Shown one piece after another: positions 1-7,450 of a DNA stretch of 64,000 bases. Every line of letters starts with the position of its first letter. The stretch's first letter is position 1. The DNA lies in the NCBI RefSeq assembly GCF_018882465.1, contig NZ_JACVOK010000002.1, positions 1 through 64,000 of the forward strand. Direction: 5' to 3'. The translations under genes were made by a program, and so were the position numbers. The notes under the pieces are model-generated. The model ran no database searches. It was not told the DNA's origin and was given only the letters and a program-made list of their open reading frames with translations. Source of the DNA: Polynucleobacter sp. 73C-SIWE (GTDB lineage Bacteria; Pseudomonadota; Gammaproteobacteria; Burkholderiales; Burkholderiaceae).

Positions 1-245
1 GCCGTTTCGAGCTCTTTGACAAACAGACCCTTACCGCCCACTTTAGATAAGGCCTTATCCAAAATCTGATCCCCCCGGGTGGTCATCCCCAGAATCTGGA
101 CATCACAGCCCGGATAGAGCTTTTGCAGGCAAGCTTGTAGGTGCTGCGCCTGCCACATGGCTAGGCGAGATTCGCGGGAGGCAATGACGAGGCGCTTGGG
201 GGCCGCAGGGGTAGTACCAGAGGGGGAATTTAGGGTTTGGGACAT
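1..245 (-). CDS. hemC: Hydroxymethylbilane synthase, N-terminal part (cut by window edge)
   Basis: Translating the minus strand from the ATG at 243-245 gives about 81 residues, open to the window edge. The family hallmarks are present: a [14 protein letters not shown] block near residues 19-32, a TTRGDQI block near 55-61, and a [11 protein letters not shown] block near 70-80. HemC polymerises four porphobilinogens into hydroxymethylbilane, the common precursor of heme and bacteriochlorophyll. It diverges from bchI. A hand count gives about 57% G+C here, clearly above the roughly 45-47% of the adjoining bchI. This is probably the resident housekeeping gene at the left edge of the photosynthesis cluster. 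Confidence 0.9.
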   Translation of the reverse strand, partial: MSQTLNSPSGTTPAAPKRLVIASRESRLAMWQAQHLQACLQKLYPGCDVQILGMTTRGDQILDKALSKVGGKGLFVKELET

Positions 246-375
246 AGCATTGAAATAAATATCACTAATTTTTTCTATAAATCTAGAGGATATTACTAAT
301 AAGTAAGTGAAACATTAACATTTAGTTAGACTAAACTAAATTTGATCTTCAATATTAATTTGTCTTGGAATAGCA
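246..375. promoter_or_regulatory. Divergent hemC/bchI intergenic region with two inverted repeats
   Basis: This AT-rich 130-bp spacer contains no TGT-N12-ACA box, unlike the other cluster promoters. It holds two dyads: TTACT-N4-AGTAA at 293-306 and TTTAGTT-N6-AACTAAA at 321-340. The second ends about 35 bp upstream of the bchI ATG. The TTACTAAT core at 293-300 recurs near the crtF/bchC junction. I infer operator function for an unidentified regulator; no protein is assigned. Confidence 0.4.
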
Positions 376-1404
376 ATGCCCCTGAACTTTCCTTTTACAG
401 CAATTGTTTCACAAGCAGAAATGAAGCTAGCGATTACGCTGTGCACAATCGATCCCTTGATCGGTGGTGTTCTGATCTTTGGCGATCGCGGAACTGGAAA
501 GTCCACCACTATTCGCTCCCTGGCGGCACTATTGCCTTCCATGAAATCAATTACTGGATGCCAGTACCACTGCAACCCAGAATCAAAAAATCTTTGTACC
601 GAGTGTGAAGCAAAAAAAGTGCAGGGTATCAAGTTAAAGGTAGAGAACATTGCTGTGCCAGTTGTGGACTTACCACTTGGTGCGACAGAAGACAGGGTAG
701 TCGGCGCATTGGATATTGAAAAAGCCCTGACACAAGGCATTAAATCTTTTGAGCCAGGATTACTTGCAAAAGCCAATCGTGGTTATTTATACATCGATGA
801 AGTCAATCTACTCGAAGATCATTTGGTTGATCTATTGATTGACGTAGCCGCTTCCGGTGAAAATATTATTGAGCGTGAGGGTTTAAGTATTCGTCATCCT
901 GCGCGCTTTGTATTGATTGGCAGCGGTAACCCTGAAGAGGGTGAGTTGCGCCCGCAGATGCTTGATCGCTTTGGTCTATCTACCGAAGTAAGAACGCCTA
1001 GCGACTTTAAAGAGCGAGTAGAGATCATTAAAAGACGTGATGAATTTGAAAAAAATCCAGAACTCTTTATTGCTAAGTGGAGTAAAGCAGAAGAAGAGTT
1101 CAAGAAAAAAATTCTGAAGTCTCAAAAACTCTTAGACAAGGTGGAGGTAGGTGATGGCTTGCTGGAGGTTGCTACCAAGCTTTGCGCCCATTTAGGAACT
1201 GATGGCTCAAGAGGTGAGTTGACGCTATTAAGAGGTGTTAGAGCCTTAGCTGCGTTTGAGGGCAAGAAGAAAGCCAATCTCGATCACCTGAAAAAAATTG
1301 CTCCCCTTGCTCTCGGTCATCGATTACGACGTAATCCACTTGATGATAGTTCTTCAGGAGCACGTATTGATCGTGCTATGCAAGAGTTCTTTGCAACAAA
1401 GTGA
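376..1404 (+). CDS. bchI: Magnesium chelatase ATPase subunit I
   Basis: AAA+ ATPase that drives Mg2+ insertion into protoporphyrin IX together with BchD and BchH, the first committed step of bacteriochlorophyll synthesis. The 342 residues are typical for the family. Walker A (GDRGTGKST) is at residues 36-44, Walker B (YLYIDEVN) at 137-144, the sensor-1 region (IGSGNPEEG) at 181-189 and the arginine-finger block (LRPQMLDRFG) at 191-200. It overlaps bchD by 4 nt (GTGA), so the two are translationally coupled. The start at 376 puts the conserved LNFPF block directly after the initiator. Confidence 0.97.
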   Translation: MPLNFPFTAIVSQAEMKLAITLCTIDPLIGGVLIFGDRGTGKSTTIRSLAALLPSMKSITGCQYHCNPESKNLCTECEAKKVQGIKLKVENIAVPVVDLPLGATEDRVVGALDIEKALTQGIKSFEPGLLAKANRGYLYIDEVNLLEDHLVDLLIDVAASGENIIEREGLSIRHPARFVLIGSGNPEEGELRPQMLDRFGLSTEVRTPSDFKERVEIIKRRDEFEKNPELFIAKWSKAEEEFKKKILKSQKLLDKVEVGDGLLEVATKLCAHLGTDGSRGELTLLRGVRALAAFEGKKKANLDHLKKIAPLALGHRLRRNPLDDSSSGARIDRAMQEFFATK

Positions 1405-3203
1405 AATCAGATCAGACAGCTTGGTTTGATGCAAATTTAATTGCCATTTTGATGGCAATTAATCCTAGAGGTCTCAAGGGAGTTACGGTCAAAAGTCAAT
1501 TTGGCCCAATAAGAGATGCATGGCTTGGGTATGCAAAGGATTTATCTGCAGCATGCGGCATGCAAATACTCAAAGCTCCCGCCAATATTTCGGCTGAGCA
1601 ACTCATGGGTGCATTGGATATTGAGGCCAGCCTACAGGCAGGCTCATTAATCATGAGTAAGGGTCTTTTAGAGAGAGTGGAAGGCAATCTCCTTTTGCTC
1701 CCCATGGTAGAGCGCATGGATTTACAGGCAATTGCGCTGATCTCCCAAGCCCTTGATGAAAAAAATACGGTTGATGCTGCCACCCATTTTGGAGTCATTG
1801 CATTTGATGAGTCAGATAGTGCGGATGAGCTTATTAGTCCACGACTCTTGGATAGGCTAGCCTTTGAGCTTTACTTAGACCAATTTTCGATGGCTGATAT
1901 CAGTCAATCTCTTGAGGTTGATGCGCAAGATATTCATGAGGCAAGAAAACTTTTGCCTTTAGTCAAGTGTGATGACGAGTATGTCGAGGTAATGACAAAA
2001 GCAGGTCTTAGTCTTGGCGTGATCTCCTTAAGGGCCAATCTATTTGCACTAGAGACGGCAAAAACCTTGGCTGCATTGAGAGGTTTGCAGGAGGTTGGTC
2101 AGAGTGAAGTGATTGATGCTGCACGTTTGGTATACACCCCCTCTAAACGTATGCAAATTCCTCCCGAGATGGAGCAGAACGATCAGGCGGATCAAAATGC
2201 TGATGATCATCAAGATGACCACGATTCGAATAATCAACCTGAAGATTCCCAAAACGAGCCAGAAACATCGGATGAGCAGAATCAGGAGCAGCCGTCTAAA
2301 GAGGATCTAGAAGACATTATTGTGGAGGCCATTAAGGCTTCAATTCCGCCTCAGCTTTTACGTCAAGCTAAGCAAAGTACACGGTCTGGTAAGTCTGCCT
2401 CAAACAGCTCGGGAAAGTCGGGAGCCGTTCAGAAAAGCTTCTTCAGTGGAAGGCCACTCAGTTCCTCTAAGGGTAGGCCCAATGATGGCAGGCGTCTCGA
2501 TATTCTCAAAAGCATTAGAGCGGCTATACCTTGGCAGCGATTACGAGGCATGGTGCCTGGTGATATTCAGCAGAATACAGTCCGAAGCAAGATCGTCTTT
2601 AGATCAGAAGACCTCCACATTAAGCAGTATTTAAGGAGGCGAGGAACGGTCACTATTTTCTTGGTTGATGCTTCTGGATCTTCTGCTACGCAGCGCTTGG
2701 CTGAAGCTAAAGGTGCATTAGAAGAGTTGTTGGCCGAGTGCTATATCCGGCGCGATGAGGTTGCCATGGTTTCAATGCGAGGTGCTAAGGCAGAAATTGT
2801 TCTACCGCCCACGCGATCACTTGCTAGGGCTAAAAGAAATTTAGCAACCCTTCCAGGTGGAGGTGGCACACCCCTGGCTGCAGGTTTTCGGGCTGCTAAT
2901 GAGATGGCTATTTCACTTGAGCGCAAAGGTTTAACGCCCATTATTGTCATCATGAGTGATGGCAAGGCCAATGTAAATCTCAATGGTGTTGGTGGAAGGG
3001 CTGGCGCTCACAGTGACGCTTTGATGGCGGCCAAAGAATTACGCATTAAAAACCATCGACTCTTGTTTGTCGATACCTCGCCTCAGCCCGAGGTGTTAGC
3101 TCAAGAATTATCTAGTGCTATGGCTGCACAATATTTTCCATTGCCATTTACTAGTTCTGGTAAAAAAATATCGCAGGCAGCTATTCAGCTAGCAAATTAT
3201 TAA
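1401..3203 (+). CDS. bchD: Magnesium chelatase subunit D
   Basis: Scaffold subunit of Mg chelatase that forms the motor complex with BchI. GTG start overlapping the bchI stop. Residues 1-250 are a degenerate AAA+ domain lacking a clear Walker A. Residues about 258-305 form a strongly acidic, Gln/Asn/Asp-rich linker. The C-terminal half is a von Willebrand A domain with the MIDAS motif DASGS at 423-427, expected to contact BchI in a metal-dependent way. The 600-residue length fits bacterial BchD. Its stop overlaps the 3' end of the convergent 40-residue ORF by 4 bp. Confidence 0.96.
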   Translation: MKSDQTAWFDANLIAILMAINPRGLKGVTVKSQFGPIRDAWLGYAKDLSAACGMQILKAPANISAEQLMGALDIEASLQAGSLIMSKGLLERVEGNLLLLPMVERMDLQAIALISQALDEKNTVDAATHFGVIAFDESDSADELISPRLLDRLAFELYLDQFSMADISQSLEVDAQDIHEARKLLPLVKCDDEYVEVMTKAGLSLGVISLRANLFALETAKTLAALRGLQEVGQSEVIDAARLVYTPSKRMQIPPEMEQNDQADQNADDHQDDHDSNNQPEDSQNEPETSDEQNQEQPSKEDLEDIIVEAIKASIPPQLLRQAKQSTRSGKSASNSSGKSGAVQKSFFSGRPLSSSKGRPNDGRRLDILKSIRAAIPWQRLRGMVPGDIQQNTVRSKIVFRSEDLHIKQYLRRRGTVTIFLVDASGSSATQRLAEAKGALEELLAECYIRRDEVAMVSMRGAKAEIVLPPTRSLARAKRNLATLPGGGGTPLAAGFRAANEMAISLERKGLTPIIVIMSDGKANVNLNGVGGRAGAHSDALMAAKELRIKNHRLLFVDTSPQPEVLAQELSSAMAAQYFPLPFTSSGKKISQAAIQLANY

Positions 3204-3322
3204 TGTATTTTCTTTTGCGATAATTTTTTAAGAACTTTTTGACCTCTGAAATAAGCATTGGCAAAAAGTCCTAAGCCAGCAAGAACACCTAAACCCAACA
3301 AGATATTAACTACTGTGGACAT
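3200..3322 (-). CDS. Small single-span membrane protein coupled to bchO (40 aa, unrecognised)
   Basis: A 40-residue ORF starting at the ATG 3322-3320. The start is preceded by a near-perfect Shine-Dalgarno sequence (GGAGGAAGCC then ATG) that lies inside the last codons of bchO. It overlaps bchO by 17 nt in another frame. The product has one hydrophobic segment (about residues 5-23, ending LFANAYF) and a basic tail rich in Lys. The stop overlaps the bchD stop on the other strand. I do not recognise a family. The strong ribosome site and tight packing argue that it is expressed; a role in pigment enzyme assembly at the membrane is only a guess. Confidence 0.6.
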   Translation of the reverse strand: MSTVVNILLGLGVLAGLGLFANAYFRGQKVLKKLSQKKIH

Positions 3323-4190
3323 GGCTTCCTCCTTGTTCATGTAAAGCTTCTTTAATTAATTCAAGGGCAAGTTTTTCATTCCCTTCATGAAACATATGCC
3401 CTCCTTTAATTTCAATCATCTTTGCGTGATTGAAAGACTCCTGAATCACTTGACGTAAAGCTGGCGCTGGAATCCAGCCATCATCTTCGGTCAAGATAAA
3501 AGTCAGCTCAGACTTAATTTGACTGCATTGCTCAAGCAAGCCTGGTATATCCGTGCCCGCCATAAAGCTCATAGATCCATTGAGATGATGGGCATTCTTA
3601 AATAAGGTTTTGTATCTCTCTCGCTTCTCAGCATCGAGCTTGGTATTGGTTGAGTCAATCAAGCTATCGATCATTTTGGTATGGGGTAGAAGATCACTTA
3701 GCACTGCAGTAAAGAATGAGGAAGTCACTATCGGATTTAAAAATGGCGCGACAAATTTATGATAAAAACTCGGCAAACTAATGAGCGATGGATTTAGGCC
3801 CACAATGGTTTTTGCCTGCTTGTTTTTGAGCGTGTAACTCAGAGCTAAGGTAGCTCCTGCTGAGTGACCGATGATGTGGTCGAAATACTCAATCTTGAGA
3901 GCCTCTCTGAGTTCTGAGAGTTTGTCGGCTAGAGCATCTAGGTTGAGATCTTTCTTGCCATGATTTTTGGTGAATCCATGACCCGGTAGGTCTGGCGCAA
4001 TTACAGTGTAATTTTTTGCCAGCTCGGTAAATAAATTTCCCCAGGTATGAGCGGAGGATCCAGTGCCATGAAGAAGAAGGACATGAACAGGTGAGTTGCC
4101 TGCAATTTGCACGTGCCAAGATAAATCTCCAGTCTGAATATTGCGGCTGAAGGATCTATTGGGCCAATTTTCTGGTATTCCAGTAATCAT
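3306..4190 (-). CDS. bchO: Alpha/beta hydrolase BchO, Mg-chelatase-associated
   Basis: A 294-residue alpha/beta hydrolase of the BchO family, found beside bchI/bchD in many phototrophic proteobacteria. The exact reaction is not settled; the family is linked to the Mg-chelatase step. The oxyanion-hole motif HGTGSSAHTW lies at 41-50, the nucleophile elbow GHSAG at 108-112 (Ser110), and the catalytic His is probably in the KGGHMFHEG block near the C-terminus. It is transcribed away from crtE across a 143-bp region with two PpsR-type boxes, and runs into the small membrane ORF downstream. Confidence 0.9.
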   Translation of the reverse strand: MITGIPENWPNRSFSRNIQTGDLSWHVQIAGNSPVHVLLLHGTGSSAHTWGNLFTELAKNYTVIAPDLPGHGFTKNHGKKDLNLDALADKLSELREALKIEYFDHIIGHSAGATLALSYTLKNKQAKTIVGLNPSLISLPSFYHKFVAPFLNPIVTSSFFTAVLSDLLPHTKMIDSLIDSTNTKLDAEKRERYKTLFKNAHHLNGSMSFMAGTDIPGLLEQCSQIKSELTFILTEDDGWIPAPALRQVIQESFNHAKMIEIKGGHMFHEGNEKLALELIKEALHEQGGSHVHSS

Positions 4191-4211
4191 CTTCTTTAAA
4201 AACTATTCTTA

Positions 4212-4221
4212 ATCAGGGTAA
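4212..4221 (+). promoter_or_regulatory. ATCAGGGTAA element upstream of crtE
   Basis: Ten-base element shared exactly with the regions upstream of bchC (6421-6430) and bchF (23358-23367). Here it is followed at once by ACCCT, so AGGGT-aa-ACCCT forms a small dyad at 4215-4226. It sits 45 bp upstream of the first TGT-N12-ACA box. Function is inferred from recurrence and position only. Confidence 0.4.
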
Positions 4222-4256
4222 ACCCTTGCATTTTGGTTTGACAGTGACAGAAATAG

Positions 4257-4274
4257 TGTCTATATTTTTTTACA
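4257..4274. promoter_or_regulatory. PpsR/CrtJ-type operator 1 (TGT-N12-ACA), bchO-crtE region
   Basis: Exact TGT at 4257-4259 and ACA at 4272-4274, separated by 12 A/T-rich bases. This is the known PpsR/CrtJ operator pattern. A second copy follows 26 bp downstream, as expected for cooperative binding. The window encodes a PpsR homologue, so repression of crtE and possibly bchO in air or light is a reasonable inference. Confidence 0.72.
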
Positions 4275-4282
4275 TAGTAAAT

Positions 4283-4300
4283 TGTATTTTAAATTAGACA
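4283..4300. promoter_or_regulatory. PpsR/CrtJ-type operator 2 (TGT-N12-ACA), crtE promoter
   Basis: Exact TGT at 4283-4285 and ACA at 4298-4300. Start-to-start spacing from operator 1 is 26 bp. It ends 33 bp before the crtE ATG, so it would overlap or abut the promoter. Confidence 0.72.
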
Positions 4301-4333
4301 AAGAAACCTATTTCTTTTAAAGGGGTAAAAGCC

Positions 4334-5239
4334 ATGTCACCCATCAAGCATTTAGAGAGAGCTCTTGAGCACGCCTTGAAATCTCATGAGTCAGATAAGG
4401 GTCCGGCGCTACTGAGCAAAGCAATTCGGCACGCTGTATTTCCGGGAGGTGCGCGCATTCGACCTCAACTCACTTTAGCAGTAGCCCAAGCTTGTGGCAA
4501 TGATGATCCACAGTTATCGATGGCTAGTGCGATTGCGGTGGAGATGATTCATTGCGCGTCTCTGGTACATGATGACTTACCTTGTTTTGATGACGCAGAT
4601 ATGCGTCGCGGTCAAACTTCTGTCCATAAGGAATATGGAGAGAGATTGGCGGTGCTCACCGGTGATGCGCTCATTGTGATGGCGTATCAAACGATTGCCG
4701 CAGCCTCAAGAAGATCTTCACAACGCTTAGCGCCGATCATTCAAACCATTTCACAAGGTGTCGGCGCTCCATTTGGAATCATCGCTGGACAGGCTTGGGA
4801 GTGTGAGAATCAAGCAGTTCTCAGTGATTATCAGAGAGCAAAAACTGGCGCGTTATTTTCTGCGGCAACGGCAGCTGGTGCTCAAGCAGCAGGTTCAGAC
4901 GCTGAGACATGGAAAGGCTTAGGTGAGTGGCTTGGAGAGGCATACCAGGTTGCAGATGACATTCGTGATGTACTCGGTGATGCACAGTTTCTTGGAAAAC
5001 CTTCTGGGCAAGACCAAGAACATCATCGCCCAAGTTCAGCTAAAGAGCTGGGCTTAAATGGCGCCGTTGAACATTTTGATCATCTCGTTAGCAAGGCAAT
5101 TGGCTCCATTCCTAATTGTCCAGGTGATGGCTATCTTAAGAAACTGGTTACTTTTGAAGCCGAAAGATTATTACCTTCCTCTTGGTTTGAGCGTGGAGAA
5201 AGACAAGTTGCAATTGCCGTTCAAAGACAAGCAGCCTAA
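4334..5239 (+). CDS. crtE: Geranylgeranyl diphosphate synthase
   Basis: Makes C20 geranylgeranyl diphosphate, used both for phytoene synthesis (CrtB) and for the bacteriochlorophyll tail (BchG/BchP). Trans-prenyltransferase family. The first aspartate-rich motif DDLPCFDD is at 80-87, with the following RRGQTSVHKEYG block, and the second motif DDIRD is at 208-212. The 301-residue length is normal. An AAAGGGG ribosome site precedes the ATG. It is the first gene of a long operon running through crtF, bchC-Z and puf, downstream of two PpsR-type boxes. Confidence 0.95.
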   Translation: MSPIKHLERALEHALKSHESDKGPALLSKAIRHAVFPGGARIRPQLTLAVAQACGNDDPQLSMASAIAVEMIHCASLVHDDLPCFDDADMRRGQTSVHKEYGERLAVLTGDALIVMAYQTIAAASRRSSQRLAPIIQTISQGVGAPFGIIAGQAWECENQAVLSDYQRAKTGALFSAATAAGAQAAGSDAETWKGLGEWLGEAYQVADDIRDVLGDAQFLGKPSGQDQEHHRPSSAKELGLNGAVEHFDHLVSKAIGSIPNCPGDGYLKKLVTFEAERLLPSSWFERGERQVAIAVQRQAA

Positions 5240-5256
5240 ACAAGTACTTTGTAAGA

Positions 5257-6420
5257 ATGACTCAAACTCAATCTCTGTCGATTCCAGATAGTCAACACGA
5301 CTACAGTCTTTGGGAGAGACTTTGTATTCTTCGAGATCGGTTGATTGCAGACACTCGATTTCAAAATCGTGTTGCAAAAATTCCTTTCTTAAAAAATATT
5401 GCCAAGAAAAGGGCTAATCAATTATTTGATGTTATGGCTGGATTTGTGTACACACAAATACTTCTCTCATGCGTACGCTTAAATCTCTTTAATCTTTTAA
5501 AAGATGGCCCATTAGATTTAGCAGATATCAAAAAGAGTTGCAGTCTTGATGCGATCCCTTTAAAAAAATTATTGGATGCCGCTGTCTCGATTCAATTATT
5601 AGAGATGCGTTCGCAGCAACGATATGGCTTAGGTACATTAGGTGCACCGATGGTGGGTAACACTGCACTATCAGCCATGATCGAACACCATACCGTTCTC
5701 TATGAGGATCTACGTGATCCACTGCTGCTTCTATCTGGTGATGTTGAAATTAAGAAGATGGAGAAGTTTTGGCCTTATGTTTCTCCTGACCAGCAAGATC
5801 AAGAAGCATTGAAGGATAAAGAGCGCGTTAAAAATTATTCTGATTTGATGTCAGCCTCTTTGCCTTTAGTGGCGGACCAAGTAGTAGATGCGTATGATTT
5901 TTCTCAGCATCAATGCTTGATGGATGTTGGTGGTGGACAAGGAACATTTCTAAAGCGGGTTTTCTCAAGCGCTCCACAACTGCAAAGAAAGCTATTTGAC
6001 CTTCCAGGTGTTGCTAACCTGGCTAAAGATAATTTTTTAGTTGCTCCCGATCATCAGAGTATTGAGGTGTACTCAGGAGATTTTTTCAAAGACTCGCTGC
6101 CAACCGGCGCAGATTTGATTACCTTAATACGTGTGATTTTTGATCACGATGACGAGCGAGTCAAAATTCTATTAAGGTCAATATTCCAGGCATTACCAGC
6201 GGGTGGCAAGTTACTAGTAGCAGAGCCGATGGCCGATACGCCTGAACACCCCGCCATGGGGCATGCCTATTTTGGCTTCTATTTACTGGCTATGGGCAGG
6301 GGTAGACCCAGAACCATTCAAGAAATTAGCAACTTAGCGGCACATGCTGGATTTAAGGGTGTAGAAGTATTGCGCTGCAGTATGCCAATTAATGCCCAAG
6401 TTTTACTAATTAGTAAATAA
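5257..6420 (+). CDS. crtF: Hydroxyneurosporene O-methyltransferase
   Basis: SAM-dependent methyltransferase adding the methoxy group to 1-hydroxy carotenoids in the spheroidene/spirilloxanthin route. An N-terminal dimerisation and substrate domain (about 1-200) is followed by the Rossmann fold with SAM motif DVGGGQG at 223-229. A DFFKDSLP block and the VAEPMADTPEHPAMGHAYF region are typical of the family. 387 residues. It starts 17 nt after crtE. The final codons and stop lie in a perfect 16-bp palindrome (6402-6417). Confidence 0.93.
   Translation: MTQTQSLSIPDSQHDYSLWERLCILRDRLIADTRFQNRVAKIPFLKNIAKKRANQLFDVMAGFVYTQILLSCVRLNLFNLLKDGPLDLADIKKSCSLDAIPLKKLLDAAVSIQLLEMRSQQRYGLGTLGAPMVGNTALSAMIEHHTVLYEDLRDPLLLLSGDVEIKKMEKFWPYVSPDQQDQEALKDKERVKNYSDLMSASLPLVADQVVDAYDFSQHQCLMDVGGGQGTFLKRVFSSAPQLQRKLFDLPGVANLAKDNFLVAPDHQSIEVYSGDFFKDSLPTGADLITLIRVIFDHDDERVKILLRSIFQALPAGGKLLVAEPMADTPEHPAMGHAYFGFYLLAMGRGRPRTIQEISNLAAHAGFKGVEVLRCSMPINAQVLLISK
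6402..6417. repeat. Perfect palindrome over the crtF 3' end
   Basis: TTTACTAATTAGTAAA is self-complementary over all 16 bases and covers the last crtF codons. It is too A/T-rich to terminate well. Together with TTACTAAT at 6431-6438 and the TTACT-N4-AGTAA dyad upstream of bchI (293-306), it suggests a shared protein-binding motif, which is inference. Confidence 0.4.
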
Positions 6421-6438
6421 ATCAGGGTAATTACTAAT
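6421..6438 (+). promoter_or_regulatory. ATCAGGGTAA-TTACTAAT element upstream of bchC
   Basis: These 18 bases match 16 of 18 positions upstream of bchF (23358-23375). The element starts 35 bp before a perfect TGT-N12-ACA box; the bchF copy starts 37 bp before a near-match box. Conserved sequence and conserved spacing make a chance match unlikely. Confidence 0.5.
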
Positions 6439-6455
6439 GACTAGAACTCTATTAG

Positions 6456-6473
6456 TGTATAAATTAGTTTACA
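6456..6473. promoter_or_regulatory. PpsR/CrtJ-type operator upstream of bchC
   Basis: TGT at 6456-6458, 12 bases, ACA at 6471-6473. The right half reads TTTACA (6468-6473), a plausible -35 hexamer, so bound PpsR would block polymerase. The box ends 26 bp before the bchC ATG. Confidence 0.72.
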
Positions 6474-6499
6474 TAAAGAGAGTAAATTAAAATATACAT

Positions 6500-7450
6500 A
6501 TGCTGAGTCAACTACATTCAACCGCCGTTTTGCTTGAGTCCCCCCGGGAACTCAGGCTCAAACGTCTTTTGTTGGATGAACCAACAGATGCAGATGTAGT
6601 CGTGCAAATTGAATGGAGTGGCATCAGCACAGGAACTGAAAAGATGCTGTGGAATGGAACGATGCCAGATTTTCCAGGAATGGGTTACCCCTTAGTGCCC
6701 GGGTATGAATCCGTTGGAAGAGTGACTCGAGCTGGAAAAAATTCTAAGTTAGATCTTCATCAACGAGTTTTTGTTCCCGGCGCGAAATGTTTTGGAGATG
6801 TAAAAGGCTTATTTGGTGGAGCTGCATCTCATGTTGTTGTGCCAGGTGACAGAGTAGTTGCGCTCCCAGAAGCTATTGGTGAAGAGGGCGTGTTGTTGGC
6901 GCTAGCAGCTACAGCCTATCACGTCACTCAAGGTAAAAAAGCATTGCAGCCGGATCTCATAGTCGGACATGGTGTGCTGGGAAGACTCATTGCCAGAATC
7001 GCCGTGCTATTGGGGCATAAGCCTGTAGTCTGGGAGATCGACACAGATCGTATGGGCGGTGCAGAGGGTTACACCGTTCTGCATCCTTGCGATGATCAAG
7101 AAAACAAATACAAAAATATTTGTGATGCAAGCGGACAAGTAAGCGTCTTGAATAAATTAATTAGTCAATTGCAATTTGGTGGCGAGATTACTCTCGCAGG
7201 TTTTTACGACAAAGATATTCAGTTTAATTTCCCCAAAGCATTTATGAAGGAAGCTAAATTCCGAATTGCTGCACAGTGGGCACCTCAAGATTTACTGGAT
7301 GTAAAACAACTTATTGCACATGGAAAGTTAAGCCTCAGTGGCTTAATTACCCATCATCGCAAGCCGTCTTCAATTGATGAAGTCTATCGGACTGCATTTG
7401 AAGATCCTAGCTGTCTCAAAATGGTTGTTGATTGGAGAGAAGCATTATGA
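6500..7450 (+). CDS. bchC: Bacteriochlorophyllide a dehydrogenase
   Basis: Oxidises the C3 hydroxyethyl group of the bacteriochlorophyllide intermediate to acetyl, completing the ring substituents of bacteriochlorophyll a. Zinc-type alcohol dehydrogenase fold (MDR family). An N-terminal GroES-like part has the SGISTGTEKMLW and PGYESVGRV blocks (about 40-75), followed by a dinucleotide-binding VGHGVLG at 155-161. 316 residues. It has its own intergenic region with a PpsR-type box and overlaps bchX by 4 nt (ATGA). The ribosome site is weak. Confidence 0.93.
   Translation: MLSQLHSTAVLLESPRELRLKRLLLDEPTDADVVVQIEWSGISTGTEKMLWNGTMPDFPGMGYPLVPGYESVGRVTRAGKNSKLDLHQRVFVPGAKCFGDVKGLFGGAASHVVVPGDRVVALPEAIGEEGVLLALAATAYHVTQGKKALQPDLIVGHGVLGRLIARIAVLLGHKPVVWEIDTDRMGGAEGYTVLHPCDDQENKYKNICDASGQVSVLNKLISQLQFGGEITLAGFYDKDIQFNFPKAFMKEAKFRIAAQWAPQDLLDVKQLIAHGKLSLSGLITHHRKPSSIDEVYRTAFEDPSCLKMVVDWREAL

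Noticed and set aside
336..776. Long antisense ORF opposite bchI, and many others opposite real genes
   Set aside because: They mirror strongly conserved coding sequence on the other strand and show no family features or ribosome sites.
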